A stretch of 64,000 nt of DNA, taken from assembly GCF_010389155.1 (NCBI RefSeq), contig NC_057765.1, forward strand, positions 21,222,270 to 21,286,269, read 5' to 3'. A program made the position numbers and the translations under genes. The notes under the pieces were generated by a model that searched no databases, was not told the DNA's origin, and saw nothing but the letters and a program-made list of their open reading frames with translations. Below are positions 1-10,250 of the stretch, piece after piece. This stretch comes from Erigeron canadensis (lineage: Eukaryota > Streptophyta > Magnoliopsida > Asterales > Asteraceae). The first letter of the stretch is position 1. Every line of letters begins with the position of its first letter.

Positions 1-1796
1 AAGATCTAGCATTACTATAAGATTTGTTCAATGTATAGGCAAAAAACTTCTACCAATCATGAGCATGAAAGTTAAATGTGATATTGTTTATGCAAATGAA
101 ATGAATGAAAATTAAGTATGTCCTTGGGGTGTCTTTGTATGCCTAGCCTACCTAAAGCTTCCAACTTGGGATAGGTTGTCAGAAAGTTCGCTACATGGGT
201 CTCATAGAAAATTATGGGTTCCTTATAAATAATGAAATGCAAAAGCAAATAAGTTAAATCACAAAGTAATTATATTCTGTTATCTAAAAAGTGGCTCATG
301 ATTTGTTAAGGATGTTTTTGAATATATATTGAATTTCTGTTATCTTAGTGCTTGTATCGATTACGGAAGTATATCTGAATGTGGGTCACATAAGTTCGCA
401 AACTATTCAATGGCATATTAGGCTACTCGGGTTACATGGTGACTGTCCTTGGCCAGGGTATGTTGAAAGTGTCATAACTCAAAGGAAACTGGAAGTACCG
501 AGTGTTTAAGAGGACAAATATACCGGTAATCGTGGTAGAATCATTATTCATAATTAATAATAAGAAAATTATTTCTCACTTGCAGACTTATGTAAATGCT
601 AATCTGATCTAATCTGCAGAAACTTAGAATTCCTTGTAAATAAATAAACTAGCTTAGTATTTTTTTTTTATTTTTTTTATTATTTTTTATTTTTGTTGTG
701 TTTCTTTTTATTTTTATTCTTGTAATAAGTGTCAGTTTGTGTGTCAAACTAGTTCTTATTGCATGAGAGATTTGATAAGCATTAAAAGTTATAATTCTTA
801 GTGAATTATATAAGTCTTGTTGCTTACGGTATAAATACAGATTTTCTAATTAATACATAAGTTGTTTAATTTAGAAAATGAAATGTTTTGAAAATTGAAA
901 AGTCAAAATATTTTTGAATGGGTTTCAAGTAAATTTTTGAAATTTCAATTGTTTTTGGTTGCTAAGTATGCTTGACAAAGATTGGACTTGCCTTAGATCT
1001 TGTAATGATTGCTAGGTTAAGATTTTGGTTGTTTTACATATTTATGATATTTTTATTTGTTGTTTTTGATGCATTGATGAAGTTTGTTAAGTGTGCAGGT
1101 TACAGATAATAGACTCATTTTAAATGTTGTTGGCATCGAAAATTTCAACTTGTGATTGAAGGCAAAATTGTTTTCGCTTGCTTATTTGAATTGTATTGCA
1201 ACGGACAACAAAAGCCCCTCAGAAATTGCTTCTACAGACTATGTTACAAGGATGGATTGTCCTGTATTTAACCTAAGACTTCGAGTGATAGGTTACTATT
1301 GTATTATCAAGATCACAACATAAGATGTAATGTGATAGGTTGTTGATATGATATTTTGTAATGCATTGTACATTAAAATGCTTTGCATTGTTGAGTTAAA
1401 CATCAATGAAGAAATGATCGATTTTATGTCAAGATAATAATGTAAGATTTATTTGATACATTATTGTGATGACAAGTTAGTACGGATGATTTTTGATTGC
1501 ATATTCGAGTAGACACAGGTTTTTAGTAACGGGTATCTACAGGTTTATGTTTCTGGAATTTCTGGAATTTTTCCTTGTTTACATTTCTGGAAAATTCGCG
1601 AAATTTGGCTACGGAATGAAGCTTATGTGGTTTAAAATCTGAAAATTCGAATTCACCTTGTGCTGACGTCAGCATGCCTCGCGCTGACGTCATCACGAAG
1701 CCCACGAACTGCAAGTTCAGCCCGGCCCATGTGGATTCGAATATATATATATATGGGCTATTACTATTCATTAATTACCAATTACTCGAAATCAAC
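1..1796. other. Non-coding left flank, probably part of element E0
   Basis: No coding frame is supported here; the short frames are open by chance. The stretch is AT-rich, with a T-rich block at about 660-715. Near its right end lie two TGACGTCA palindromes (about 1664 and 1684), Site II-like AGCCCA/GGCCCA words, and an ATAT run at 1741-1754. The block 1650-1674 is nearly the reverse complement of 15696-15720, and 1677-1696 resembles 15691-15710 in direct orientation, so this looks like the same promoter block as the E0 LTR. Element A inserted directly to the right. Assignment to E0 is inferred from this similarity and from A's flanks. Confidence 0.4.
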
Positions 1797-2052
1797 TGTA
1801 ACAACCGTCTTAGAAATGTAGTAAATAAAATCCACAAATTCTATCTAAGTTCATGACGTGCTTTAGACTTAAGATATGTGCTCATATGAAGGTCAATTTA
1901 ACCTTAAACCTTGAATTATAAGACCAGTTTATGATTTATTACGATAAAATACTAGATTTCGAGTTGTAAACGATCGTATTTATGAAAGTTCTAGTCCAAA
2001 AATGTTCGCAAATAGTCCCTACATTTATTAGGTTTATTTGATATTGGAAAAC

Positions 2053-2060
2053 TATAAATA
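2053..2060 (+). promoter_or_regulatory. TATA box of element A 5' LTR
   Basis: TATAAATA, followed about 30 bp downstream by a pyrimidine-rich stretch with CTCTCTCT. The same box is at 10507-10514 in the 3' LTR. Inferred pol II core promoter. Confidence 0.7.
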
Positions 2061-2636
2061 GATTCTCTTAGTGAGAGAAACTCATTCTTCCATCTTCTTC
2101 ATCTCACCTCTCTCTCTCTAAAACACATAGTTGCAACCTCCACACACACACAAAAATTTATCTTTTGATTTTGGATTGTTAAACCAAAATTATTTGTACA
2201 TTTAGCTTCCTTGTGATAATCAAAACATATTTCTAGCATCAAATTTCAGGTAACAACAACAAATTTTGAGTTTTTGATCAAATTAAAAGTGTACTTTTTC
2301 AAGTTTATGTTCTTGATGATTTGGTCCAATTTTGATATGAAAAACGTGATAATAGTTAATGGGTTTGTGTCTAAATGTGTTTAACATCATTTTTATGAAC
2401 AAATTTGGGTCATAACATGCTTTAATCTACAAAACCCATTTTTTAAAATAAGGGAAAACTTGTTGTTGATGTGCCACCCCTTAATCATGTTATAGATGGT
2501 CATGAAATCGTTAAAAGTGTTAATGGTTAGTGTTACTATGTATATATGTACTAGTTCGATGTTCTAACAAGTCCCGGAATCGATCTAGATCTTTGTGTGA
2601 TGATTTAACTCTTGGTTTCAGCCGTGTGGGAGCCTA

Positions 2637-3071
2637 AAACGATCTCCCTAGGACGATCTTGAGCCCAAGATCGTCCTGGGCAGCCCTTGATTCTTGGTTC
2701 TTGCTCGTTCGTTCTTGTGTGATGTTGTGATGTGTTGGTACCGATCCTTTGGATTGGTTTTGCTCAAAACACTTATTAATGAACTAGAAACGATCTCGTA
2801 TACTTGATCCTTGACTTAGAAGCCAAGACGGTCTTGTGAGATGATCTTGACCTTGGCAGCCAAGACGATCTTGCCTCTGAAACTTTGAAACGATCTTTAG
2901 GCACTGGAGGGCTAGGACGATCTTGACCCTAGTTTAGCTAGGACGATCCTGTCATGGGGCAGCTAGGACGATCTTGATGTAGGGCAGGAGAGACGATCTT
3001 GAGCTTTAATCAACAAAACGATCTTGGCAAGTCCATGGGACGATCTTGAGTATTCCAAACCCTAGGACGAC
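2637..3071 (+). repeat. Cluster of ACGATCTTG words and a 12-bp hairpin in the A LTR leader
   Basis: By eye, about 12 copies of ACGATC, mostly AGGACGATCTTG or close variants, lie in this stretch. At 2650-2677 AGGACGATCTTG is followed after four bases by its reverse complement, giving a perfect 12-bp stem. The motif with core GATCCTTTGGATTGG is at 2740-2768. The cluster recurs in the 3' LTR (about 11071-11516), in the LTR of B (about 49520-49990, inverted) and, in another form, in the leader of copia G (62467-63110). Confidence 0.8.
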
Positions 3072-3747
3072 TTGATTAAATCACAAAACAACATGTACTT
3101 GTTCTTTAACACACCAGACATGATTATTTAACATCAACCCAAGATTCATAACATCATAATTCATTCTATTTAAACACTTTAAAAACTACGTACTAACATG
3201 AAACTAAGTTATGAATCGATCTAGAACAACGATTATAGTGCAAACCCTAATTGAATACGAATACATGTTCTACCTTGAATTAATAATGTACAAGTTCTAT
3301 GAATAACTTAATCGAGTTCATAAGGCTAAAGTTCATCATTTAAAGGCACGTACAACTCATCATTACGATAAGTACTTATGTGTAAGTTTAAAGACGTTCA
3401 TTTCGAGTCTAGTAAAACACTTTTGAGTCAAAACGTTCCAAGATCTTGAAGGGACCAAATCATCAAGGACAACTCAGTGAATAACTAATCACAAGAACTA
3501 ACACATGTATTCACCTATGCTCAATAACTTGTGATTAGGTTGACGTCAAGACATACTTGGATTCGAATAGATATATCTTACCTATATCTGTGCTCATACT
3601 CTGTGCTTGTAGAACTACACTTGTAACAGATCACTTTTAGTCTTCATAGCCCCTTTTTCCATACTTATATTTTGGGGTGAAAGGAATACTATCTATGCTT
3701 TTATATATGCCGTAACTGCTTTTACTACTCCATGGCTACATGACTAC

Positions 3748-3919
3748 TTGATACTATTAGCCGGTCCTGTTGAGGATTGTGTGTGCTCGATTGATACTAT
3801 TAGCCGGTCCTGTTGAGGATTGTTTGTGCTCGATTGATGCTATTAGCCGGTCCAGTTGAGGATTGTGTGTGCTCGATTGATACTTTTGGCCAGTCCTGTT
3901 GAGGATTGTGTGTGCTCGT
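3748..3919 (+). repeat. Four 43-bp tandem repeats in the A 5' LTR
   Basis: Units start at 3748, 3791, 3834 and 3877, each beginning TTGAT and containing a short TCCT-GTTG-AGGA hairpin, which is weakened in the third unit. The same array is in the 3' LTR at about 12214-12385. I do not see it in the shorter B LTR, so it arose or was lost after the two lineages split. Confidence 0.85.
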
Positions 3920-4391
3920 TTACTTATGTGCAAGTTGATCTTTAGCCATTACATACTACTTTACAATTGAATTCTATTGACGGCATAAGACGCTTTCATA
4001 CAACTTGTTTATATAATCAAACCTACGAACTCACCAACCTTTGTGTTGACACGTTTAAGTATTCCTTTCAGGTAATCAAGCTAATCGTGGCTAGGATTGG
4101 TAGCATGGGACTTTTAGCAGACTGCAGGGTAGGTTTTGATGTTTGCATGCTCTGGTTATGCTTGTTGGCAATATGCCTAACCGTTTCCCCTGCGTGGGAA
4201 CTTATCGTACTTTTATTTGAATGCTTGGTTGAATTTGTGTGAGATGACTTCTATTTTGCTATCTGAATTATGAGATTGACTGTTTATGCTTGAGTTATGC
4301 ACTCATTTAGTATTCCTATGTAACATCCATGTGCGCGCGTGCTTTATCTTACATCCCGAGTTTTCCGCCTTAGTCGGGGTGTTACAGATTG

Positions 4392-4403
4392 GTATCAGAG
4401 CCA
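4392..4403 (+). promoter_or_regulatory. Primer binding site of element A (initiator Met tRNA)
   Basis: TGGTATCAGAGC lies three bases after the LTR end. It is the usual complement of the 3' end of plant initiator methionine tRNA and primes minus-strand DNA synthesis. Confidence 0.93.
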
Positions 4404-5304
4404 GGTTATAGTGAATTAGGTGGTTTTGCCTAGACTATAACTTAGGAACCGCATGTAGCATGCATGATAGAAATTATGTGTGCATTCAATCTCTATGAAG
4501 CTTATTTATATCTGCGATATCCATGCTATTGTATTCATTCATGCGCAGACCTTAGAACCATGCTACCTTGCCGCGTGTACTCATGTTATGGGTATTCGAA
4601 CTATGAGATGTGATTGAATTTAAATAATGATAATAAGTTAGCGAAATGACGTGTTGTTAGCAAGGAAGTGTGGTGATATATCATCACAGAAAAGCCTGAT
4701 CAACTTTTCGGGTGTAGTATATTTTCTATGGACTTGATGGCAACATGGATCGTACCTAAGATGGTTGGAGTGTGGTAGCAATCCTTGGATGCTCAATGGG
4801 TGTTCGTCGGGTGGAGGGTTAGCCGCTGGTACACCCTGTATACATGCCTTTGCCAATACCTGGAGAGCATATCAGTACCGTGAACCGACCTTGCATTAGA
4901 TGTACTAGAGGTGTAGAGGGTTAGCCGCTGGTACACCCTGTATACATACACCGCTAGTGCAACGGATGTAGGTGTTAGATCCGGACCGCACTTTGGCTGT
5001 CAAAAGTTAATTGGAATTAAAAAATTTAATTAAAGTTGAAATGGTTATGTTATTCACCTCGCAAACTATCCTTCATGAATTGAGTATCTTATTGTAATGT
5101 TACTTTGTGCTGCATGATTGATGTGATGATAATGCTCACCTTCAAATGTAATACTTGATTTCTTGAGCTACATGCGTTAATGAAAATATAAGTGTATAGG
5201 ATTCTAGAAAACTAACACGAGTGTGTTTGAGAGTGCGTAAATGACGTCACGAACGACTATTTCCTCATTCTAACGCCGATCCCGTCTTTTCCTAATATAG
5301 GAAA
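4404..5304 (+). other. Untranslated leader of element A with a direct repeat
   Basis: No coding frame is supported. A block of about 30 bases reading GGGTTAGCCGCTGGTACACC and onward occurs at 4817-4846 and again at 4918-4947. The same pair is present, inverted, in the leader of B (about 48660-48690 and 48756-48790), so it is conserved between copies and may have a role in the RNA leader, such as dimerisation or packaging; that role is speculation. Gag begins at 5305. Confidence 0.7.
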
Positions 5305-6420
5305 ATGGTGCAAACAAGACCAAACCCGAATGTCGAAGCTCAAGAAAATGGTGTTGGTCGTGGTAATCCTGGAGGTGGTCGTGGCAACCCGAGAGGAGGT
5401 TGTGGGGTTCAACAAGGAAGAGGCCGTGGTAGAGGTCGTGGTGGCCGTGGTGATGGCATGGGCTATGGTGAGAACCCTGATTTGGCAACTATCATTGCTG
5501 AACAGTTGGCAGCTTCAATGCCTACTATCATCCAACAAGTGGCTGCTGCAATGGGTACTGTCCTGAATCAGAACCGAAAAGCACCTGAAGTTGAAGCTGA
5601 ACCTGTAAGAGTTGCACCGCAACAAGTGAATCAGGAACCAAAGAACTTTGATCCCGAAGTGGAGTTTATTGATGATGGTGTATATGTGGGCCCTGAACCC
5701 AGAAGATTTCCTAGAAATGATGAGTATGCTGTGGAGAGAAGAGGTTGCAGTTACACCGAGTTTAAGAAGTGTGGTCCACCAGATTACAATGGGAGAGAAG
5801 GAGCTAGTGTGTTTATGAAATGGTTGAAGAAACTGGAAGCAGTCATGGACATAAGTGAATGTCCATCTCATCAGAGAGTAAGATTCACTGGAGGTTCATT
5901 CACCGAAGATGCACTGTCTTGGTGGAACACTTTGTTAAGAGCCCGTGGGAGAACTACTACTTTCGAAACCCCATGGGATCAGTTTAAAGAGATGACGAAG
6001 AACCGCTTTTGTCCACTGAATGAGATGCAGAAGATTGAGCAGGTGTTTTGGCACCACACCATGGCGGGATCCGGTCATGCAGAGTATACTAGCAAGTTTC
6101 AAGAGTTAGCTAGATTGGTACCTCACTTGGTGACTTCTGAGTCCAATTTGATTGAGAGATACATCTATGGTCTCATTCCTCCTTACTCGATTGAAGAAGC
6201 TATTCGCAGAGCCAGTGCTATGACTGACGACTTGGTTAGGGCTGGAACATTGTCAAAGTCTGCGGAGAAGAAGAGAGACTTTGGTGAAGCTAGCAAGAGG
6301 AGAGATTTCAGAACTGATAAGAGAGTCAGAGTTGGGAAAGTGTTTGCAGCAGTTGAGCCAGGGCAAAAGGCGTATGTTGGCCAATTTCCCCAGTGTACTA
6401 CTTGTACTTATCATCATTAA
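5305..6420 (+). pseudogene. gag: Element A gag, N-terminal and capsid-like part, ends at a nonsense codon
   Basis: This 371-codon frame starts at an ATG soon after a pyrimidine-rich leader. Residues about 15-50 are Gly/Arg-rich (repeated GRG), typical of the RNA-binding N-terminus of plant Ty3 Gag. Residues about 150-300 match the retrotransposon gag domain, with a WW pair and a FMKWL-type helix. The frame ends at TAA 6418-6420, but reading continues in the same frame with zinc knuckles, so the stop is a lesion and not the real C-terminus. Compared with B it also lacks about ten residues near residue 293, removed in frame between short repeats. Gag would form the cytoplasmic particle. Confidence 0.88.
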
Positions 6421-6426
6421 ACAGCA

Positions 6427-8448
6427 GTGCCATGTCGATTATGTCAAAATTGTCAGAAGTTTGGGCATTTGGCTAGAGACTGCAGGGTTGCCAGAGCTCC
6501 AGCAGCACCACTGAATGTCGCTCCAAGAAACTTCAGAACTCCTCTAGCTAATCAGAGAGTCTGTTATGAGTGTGGCAGCACTGATCACTACCTCAATGCT
6601 TGCCCAAGAGTTGTTAGGCGACCCGCTCCAGCCGCAGCCAATCAGAATCCTTTACAGATTGCAGCACCTAATCCTCCCAGAGTTAACCAAGCCCAGCAGG
6701 CCAAGGGCCGAGTCTTTGCCTTGAATGCTATAGAAGCTGCTAATGACCCAAACGTTGTCACGGGTACATTTCTCTTAAACAATCATCTAGCTACTGTGTT
6801 ATTTGATTCGGGTGCCGACTACAGCTTTATCTCCACTAACTTTGTGTGCACTATTAACGTGAAACCCATTCGTACCCATGTTTGCTATGAAATAGAGGTA
6901 GCTAGTGGTGGAATCTCTAAACTTGACCAAATTGTGCCTAAATGGGTGTTAACACTAGATACTCATTCATATTATATAGATCTAATCCCATTCGAAATGG
7001 GTAGTTTTGATGTAATAGTGGGGATGGATTGGTTATCCCTGGTAGATGCAACCATCATATGTCATGCAAAAATCCTTAGAATTCCCTTGAGTGGGGGAGA
7101 TGTACTAGAAATCCAAGGTGAACGACCCGAGTCTCACAAACAAAACCTAATGAGCGCGACAACGGAAGCAACTAGACTAACCGATATCCCAATAGTTCGT
7201 GAATTTCCCGATGTATTTCCTGACGATGTTCAAGGATTTCCTCCATCTCGACAAGTAGAATTCCGAATTGATCTCGTACCCGATGCAACCCCAGTAGCAA
7301 AGGCACCCTACCGTTTAGCTCCTTCTGAGATGCAAGAACTCGCGGCACAGTTACGAGAGCTACAAGACAAGGGTTTCATTCGGCCAAGTTCATCACCATG
7401 GGGTGCACCGATACTGTTTGTAAAAAAGAAGGACAGATCTTTTCTCATGTGCATTGATTATCGGGAGCTCAACAAGTTGACCGTTAAGAATCGATATCTT
7501 TTACCGCGCATTGATGATTTGTTTGATCAGTTGCAAGGCGCAAAGTATTTCTCAAAGATCGATCTTCGTTCAGGCTACCATCAGTTAAGGGTTCGCGAAG
7601 AAGATGTGCCAAAGACAGCATTTAGCACGAGATATGGACACTTTGAGTTCTTGGTGATGCCATTTGGTTTAACGAATGCGCCTGCCGTTTTCATGGACTT
7701 GATGAACCGCGTATGTGAGCCCTACTTAGATCAGTCCATCATTGTTTTCATTGACGATATTCTCATCTACTCAAAGACTAAGAAAGAGCATGAAGTTCAC
7801 CTGAGAGAAGCTTTAGAAATTCTGAGAGCTGAAAAGTTGTACGGAAAATTCTCAAAATGTGAATTTTGGTTAGAAGAAGTGAAGTTTTTGGGACACGTAG
7901 TTGACAAGGATGGAATAAAGGTTGATCCCAGTAAGATAGAAGTAGTAGAGAAGTGGAGAAGGCCGGAAACACCGACAGAGATCAGACAGTTCCTCGGATT
8001 AGCAGGCTACTACCGACGATTTATCGAGAACTTCTCAAAGATCGCACAACCTCTTACATTATTGACGCACAAAGATAGAAGTTTCGAATGGGGAGAGAAA
8101 CAGGAAGAAGCTTTTAGAATTTTGAAGGAGAAGTTATGTAATGCACCAGTCTTAAGTCTCCCAGAAGGAAACGATAATTTTATCGTTTATTGTGACGCGT
8201 CGGGTCAAGGCTTAAGATGTGTGCTGATGCAGCGAGGCAAGGTCATTGCATATGCCTCACGTCAACTGAAGATTCACGAAAAGAATTACACGACTCACGA
8301 TTTGGAGTTGGGAGCTATCGTTTTCGCACTCAAATGTTGGAGACACTATCTGTATGGGACAAAGAGTGTAATATACACGGATCATAAGAGCCTTCAGCAT
8401 ATCTTCACCCAGAAAGACCTTAATATGCGCCAGAGACGATGGTTATAG
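6427..8448 (+). pseudogene. pol: Element A zinc knuckles, protease, reverse transcriptase and RNase H
   Basis: It is in the same frame as the gag part. Two CCHC knuckles come first (CQNC...H...C and CYEC...H...C, residues about 7-60). The aspartic protease site DSGA follows in LFDSGADYS (residue about 127). RT motifs include YRELN, the catalytic FIDD box (encoded near 7750) and a thumb region. RNase H carries YCDASG and YTDHKS. The frame stops at TAG 8446-8448, where copy B encodes a glutamate and continues. The enzymes copy element RNA into DNA in cytoplasmic particles. Every core domain is present, so only the nonsense codons break the product. Confidence 0.9.
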
Positions 8449-9207
8449 TTGTTTAGCGATTACGATTTTGAGATTCGATATCATCCCGGAAAGGCAAATG
8501 TAGTAGCAGACGCCTTGAGTAGGAAAGAGAGAGTCAGACCAAGACGAATTAGAGCCATGAGCATTACCGTGCACAACAGTCTGAAAGATAGAGTGATTGG
8601 GGCACAAGTAGAAGCAAACAAGAAGGAGAATGTTGATAGGGAAGGATTGGGAGGTATGATAGAACGGTTTACTCAAAGAGATGATGGAGGACTGTACTTT
8701 TGTGATCGGTTGTGGATACCACTATATGGAGGACTAAGGAAACTGATAATGGATGAAGCGCACAAAGCAGGATACTCTATACACCCGGGGATAGATAAGA
8801 TGTATCAAGACTTGCGAGATTTATTTTGGAGGCCAGGAATGAAGAACGATGTGGCGGTCTACGTGAGCAAGTGTCTAACGTGCTTAAAGGTTACCGCAGA
8901 ACATAAGAAGCCAGGAGGACTGTTAACACAACCAGAGCTTCCCAGTTGGAAGTGGGAAAGGATTACTATGGATTTTGTCACGAAGTTACCAAGAACAAGT
9001 AGTGGTAAAGATGCTATATGGGTGGTGGTAGATCAACTGACCAAGTCAGCGCATTTCATACCTATACGTGAAGATTACTCTATGGAGCAGTATGCGCGTC
9101 TGTATCTTAAAGAGATTGTAGCTAAACACGGCGTCCCTGTATCAATCATTAGTGATAGGGATAGTCGATTTACCTCAGGATTTTGGAGATCGTTACAACG
9201 AGCTTAG
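8449..9207 (+). pseudogene. pol: Element A integrase, zinc and catalytic core part
   Basis: The frame continues from the RNase H end. The H...H...C-X2-C zinc module (CLTC, residues about 108-145) is followed by the rve core, with the first catalytic Asp in TMDFVTK and the second in ISDRDSRF. The third catalytic residue, Glu, is in the next segment. The segment ends at TAG 9205-9207, where copy B has a leucine codon. Integrase joins element DNA to the host chromosome. Its place after RNase H is the Ty3 order, unlike the copia elements of this window. Confidence 0.88.
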
Positions 9208-9222
9208 GGAACGCGAATCGAT

Positions 9223-10008
9223 ATGAGCACAGCCTACCATCCACAGTCAGACGGACAGAGTGAGAGAACGATTCAGACACTAGAAGACATGCTAAGAGCT
9301 TGTGTCATAGACTTCGGAGGAAGTTGGGATACTCACCTTCCATTAGTCGAATTCTCGTATAATAACAGCTATCACACAAGTATTGGGTGTCCGCCTTATG
9401 AGGTCTTGTATGGAAGGAAATGTCGATCCCCGCTTGCATGGCACGAAGTGGGAGACATGCAACTAACAGGTCCAGAGATCATCCTCGAAACTACCGATAG
9501 AGTTGCTCAAATCAAGGAGAATCTTCTAAAAGCAAGAGACAGACAAAAGAAATATGCAGACAACCGAAGGAAACCTTTAGAGTTTCAGGTTGGTGATCGA
9601 GTGATGCTTAAGGTTTTGCGTTGGAAGGGCGTAGTCAGATTCATTAAGAGAGGAAAACTAGCTCCAAGATATGTTGGACCGTTTGAGATCATAGAACGCA
9701 TTGGTGCAGTAGCTTACCATTTGAAACTTCCCCAAGAGTTGAGTAACGTACACGATGTCTTCCACGTATCAAACCTCAAGAAGTGTCTAGCCGACGAAAC
9801 AACATATGTTCCTTTGGACGAGTTACGAGTAGATAGTAACCTAAGCTTCAAGGAAAAACCCGTTGAAATTTTGGAATGAGAAGTCAAAAAGCTCAAGAGA
9901 CATAAGTATACCATTGTGAAGGTTCGTTGGAACTCCTGTAGAGGCCTAGAATTCACTTGGGAACGAGAAGATCAAATGAAGCTTAAGTACCCACACCTAT
10001 TCACTTAA
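9223..10008 (+). pseudogene. pol: Element A integrase C-terminus and chromodomain-like tail
   Basis: It is in the same frame again. The catalytic Glu is in DGQSERTIQ near the start. A GPF module (RYVGPFEI) follows at residues about 145-155. A TGA at 9877-9879 interrupts the frame, and the remaining codons to the TAA at 10006-10008 read like the short chromodomain of Tekay-type elements (VRWN...FTWERED). Chromodomains of this type are thought to steer insertion to heterochromatin. This is the fourth nonsense codon in an otherwise continuous frame of about 1,568 codons. Confidence 0.85.
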
Positions 10009-10237
10009 CTTAATATCACATTCCAATAAGTAGGCTTAAGGATTTAGTTTCTAACCTGGTACTTGACGTTTGCTATATGGTATGATACTTGAAACTCAAT
10101 GTGAAGCATGCTACTTGTTACTTCTAGTGTAGTTACATACTTAGAACTAAACGTGCAACTTGATGCTTATCAACTTGGTGTGCAATCGAAACATGAAACA
10201 TGACGTGTAATTCGAATTTCGGGACGCAATTCCTTTA
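10009..10237 (+). other. Element A 3' untranslated internal region
   Basis: About 230 non-coding bases between the polyprotein stop and the polypurine tract. I see no motif or repeat in it. Confidence 0.7.
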
Positions 10238-10250
10238 AGTGGGGGGAGAA
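10238..10250 (+). promoter_or_regulatory. Polypurine tract of element A
   Basis: AGTGGGGGGAGAA directly abuts the 3' LTR and would prime plus-strand DNA synthesis. Confidence 0.92.

Larger units (their letters stand above)
1797..4388 (+). repeat. 5' LTR of element A (2,592 bp)
   Basis: The LTR runs from TGTAACAACC to GGGGTGTTACA and is repeated at 10251-12852. A TATA box (TATAAATA) lies at 2053-2060, placing transcription start near 2085 and leaving an unusually long transcribed part of the LTR. Inside it are an ACGATC-word cluster (about 2637-3071), a motif shared with copia G (2740-2768) and four 43-bp tandem units (3748-3919). Compared with the 3' LTR it keeps about 21 bp near 2412 that the 3' copy lacks, and it lacks a roughly 10-bp segment present at 11176. 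The short reading frame at 3967-4242 is not considered a gene. Confidence 0.93.

Noticed and set aside
3967..4242. 91-codon open frame inside the A LTR
   Set aside because: It lies in the LTR after the tandem array, has no domain, and the other LTR copy does not keep it as a full frame.
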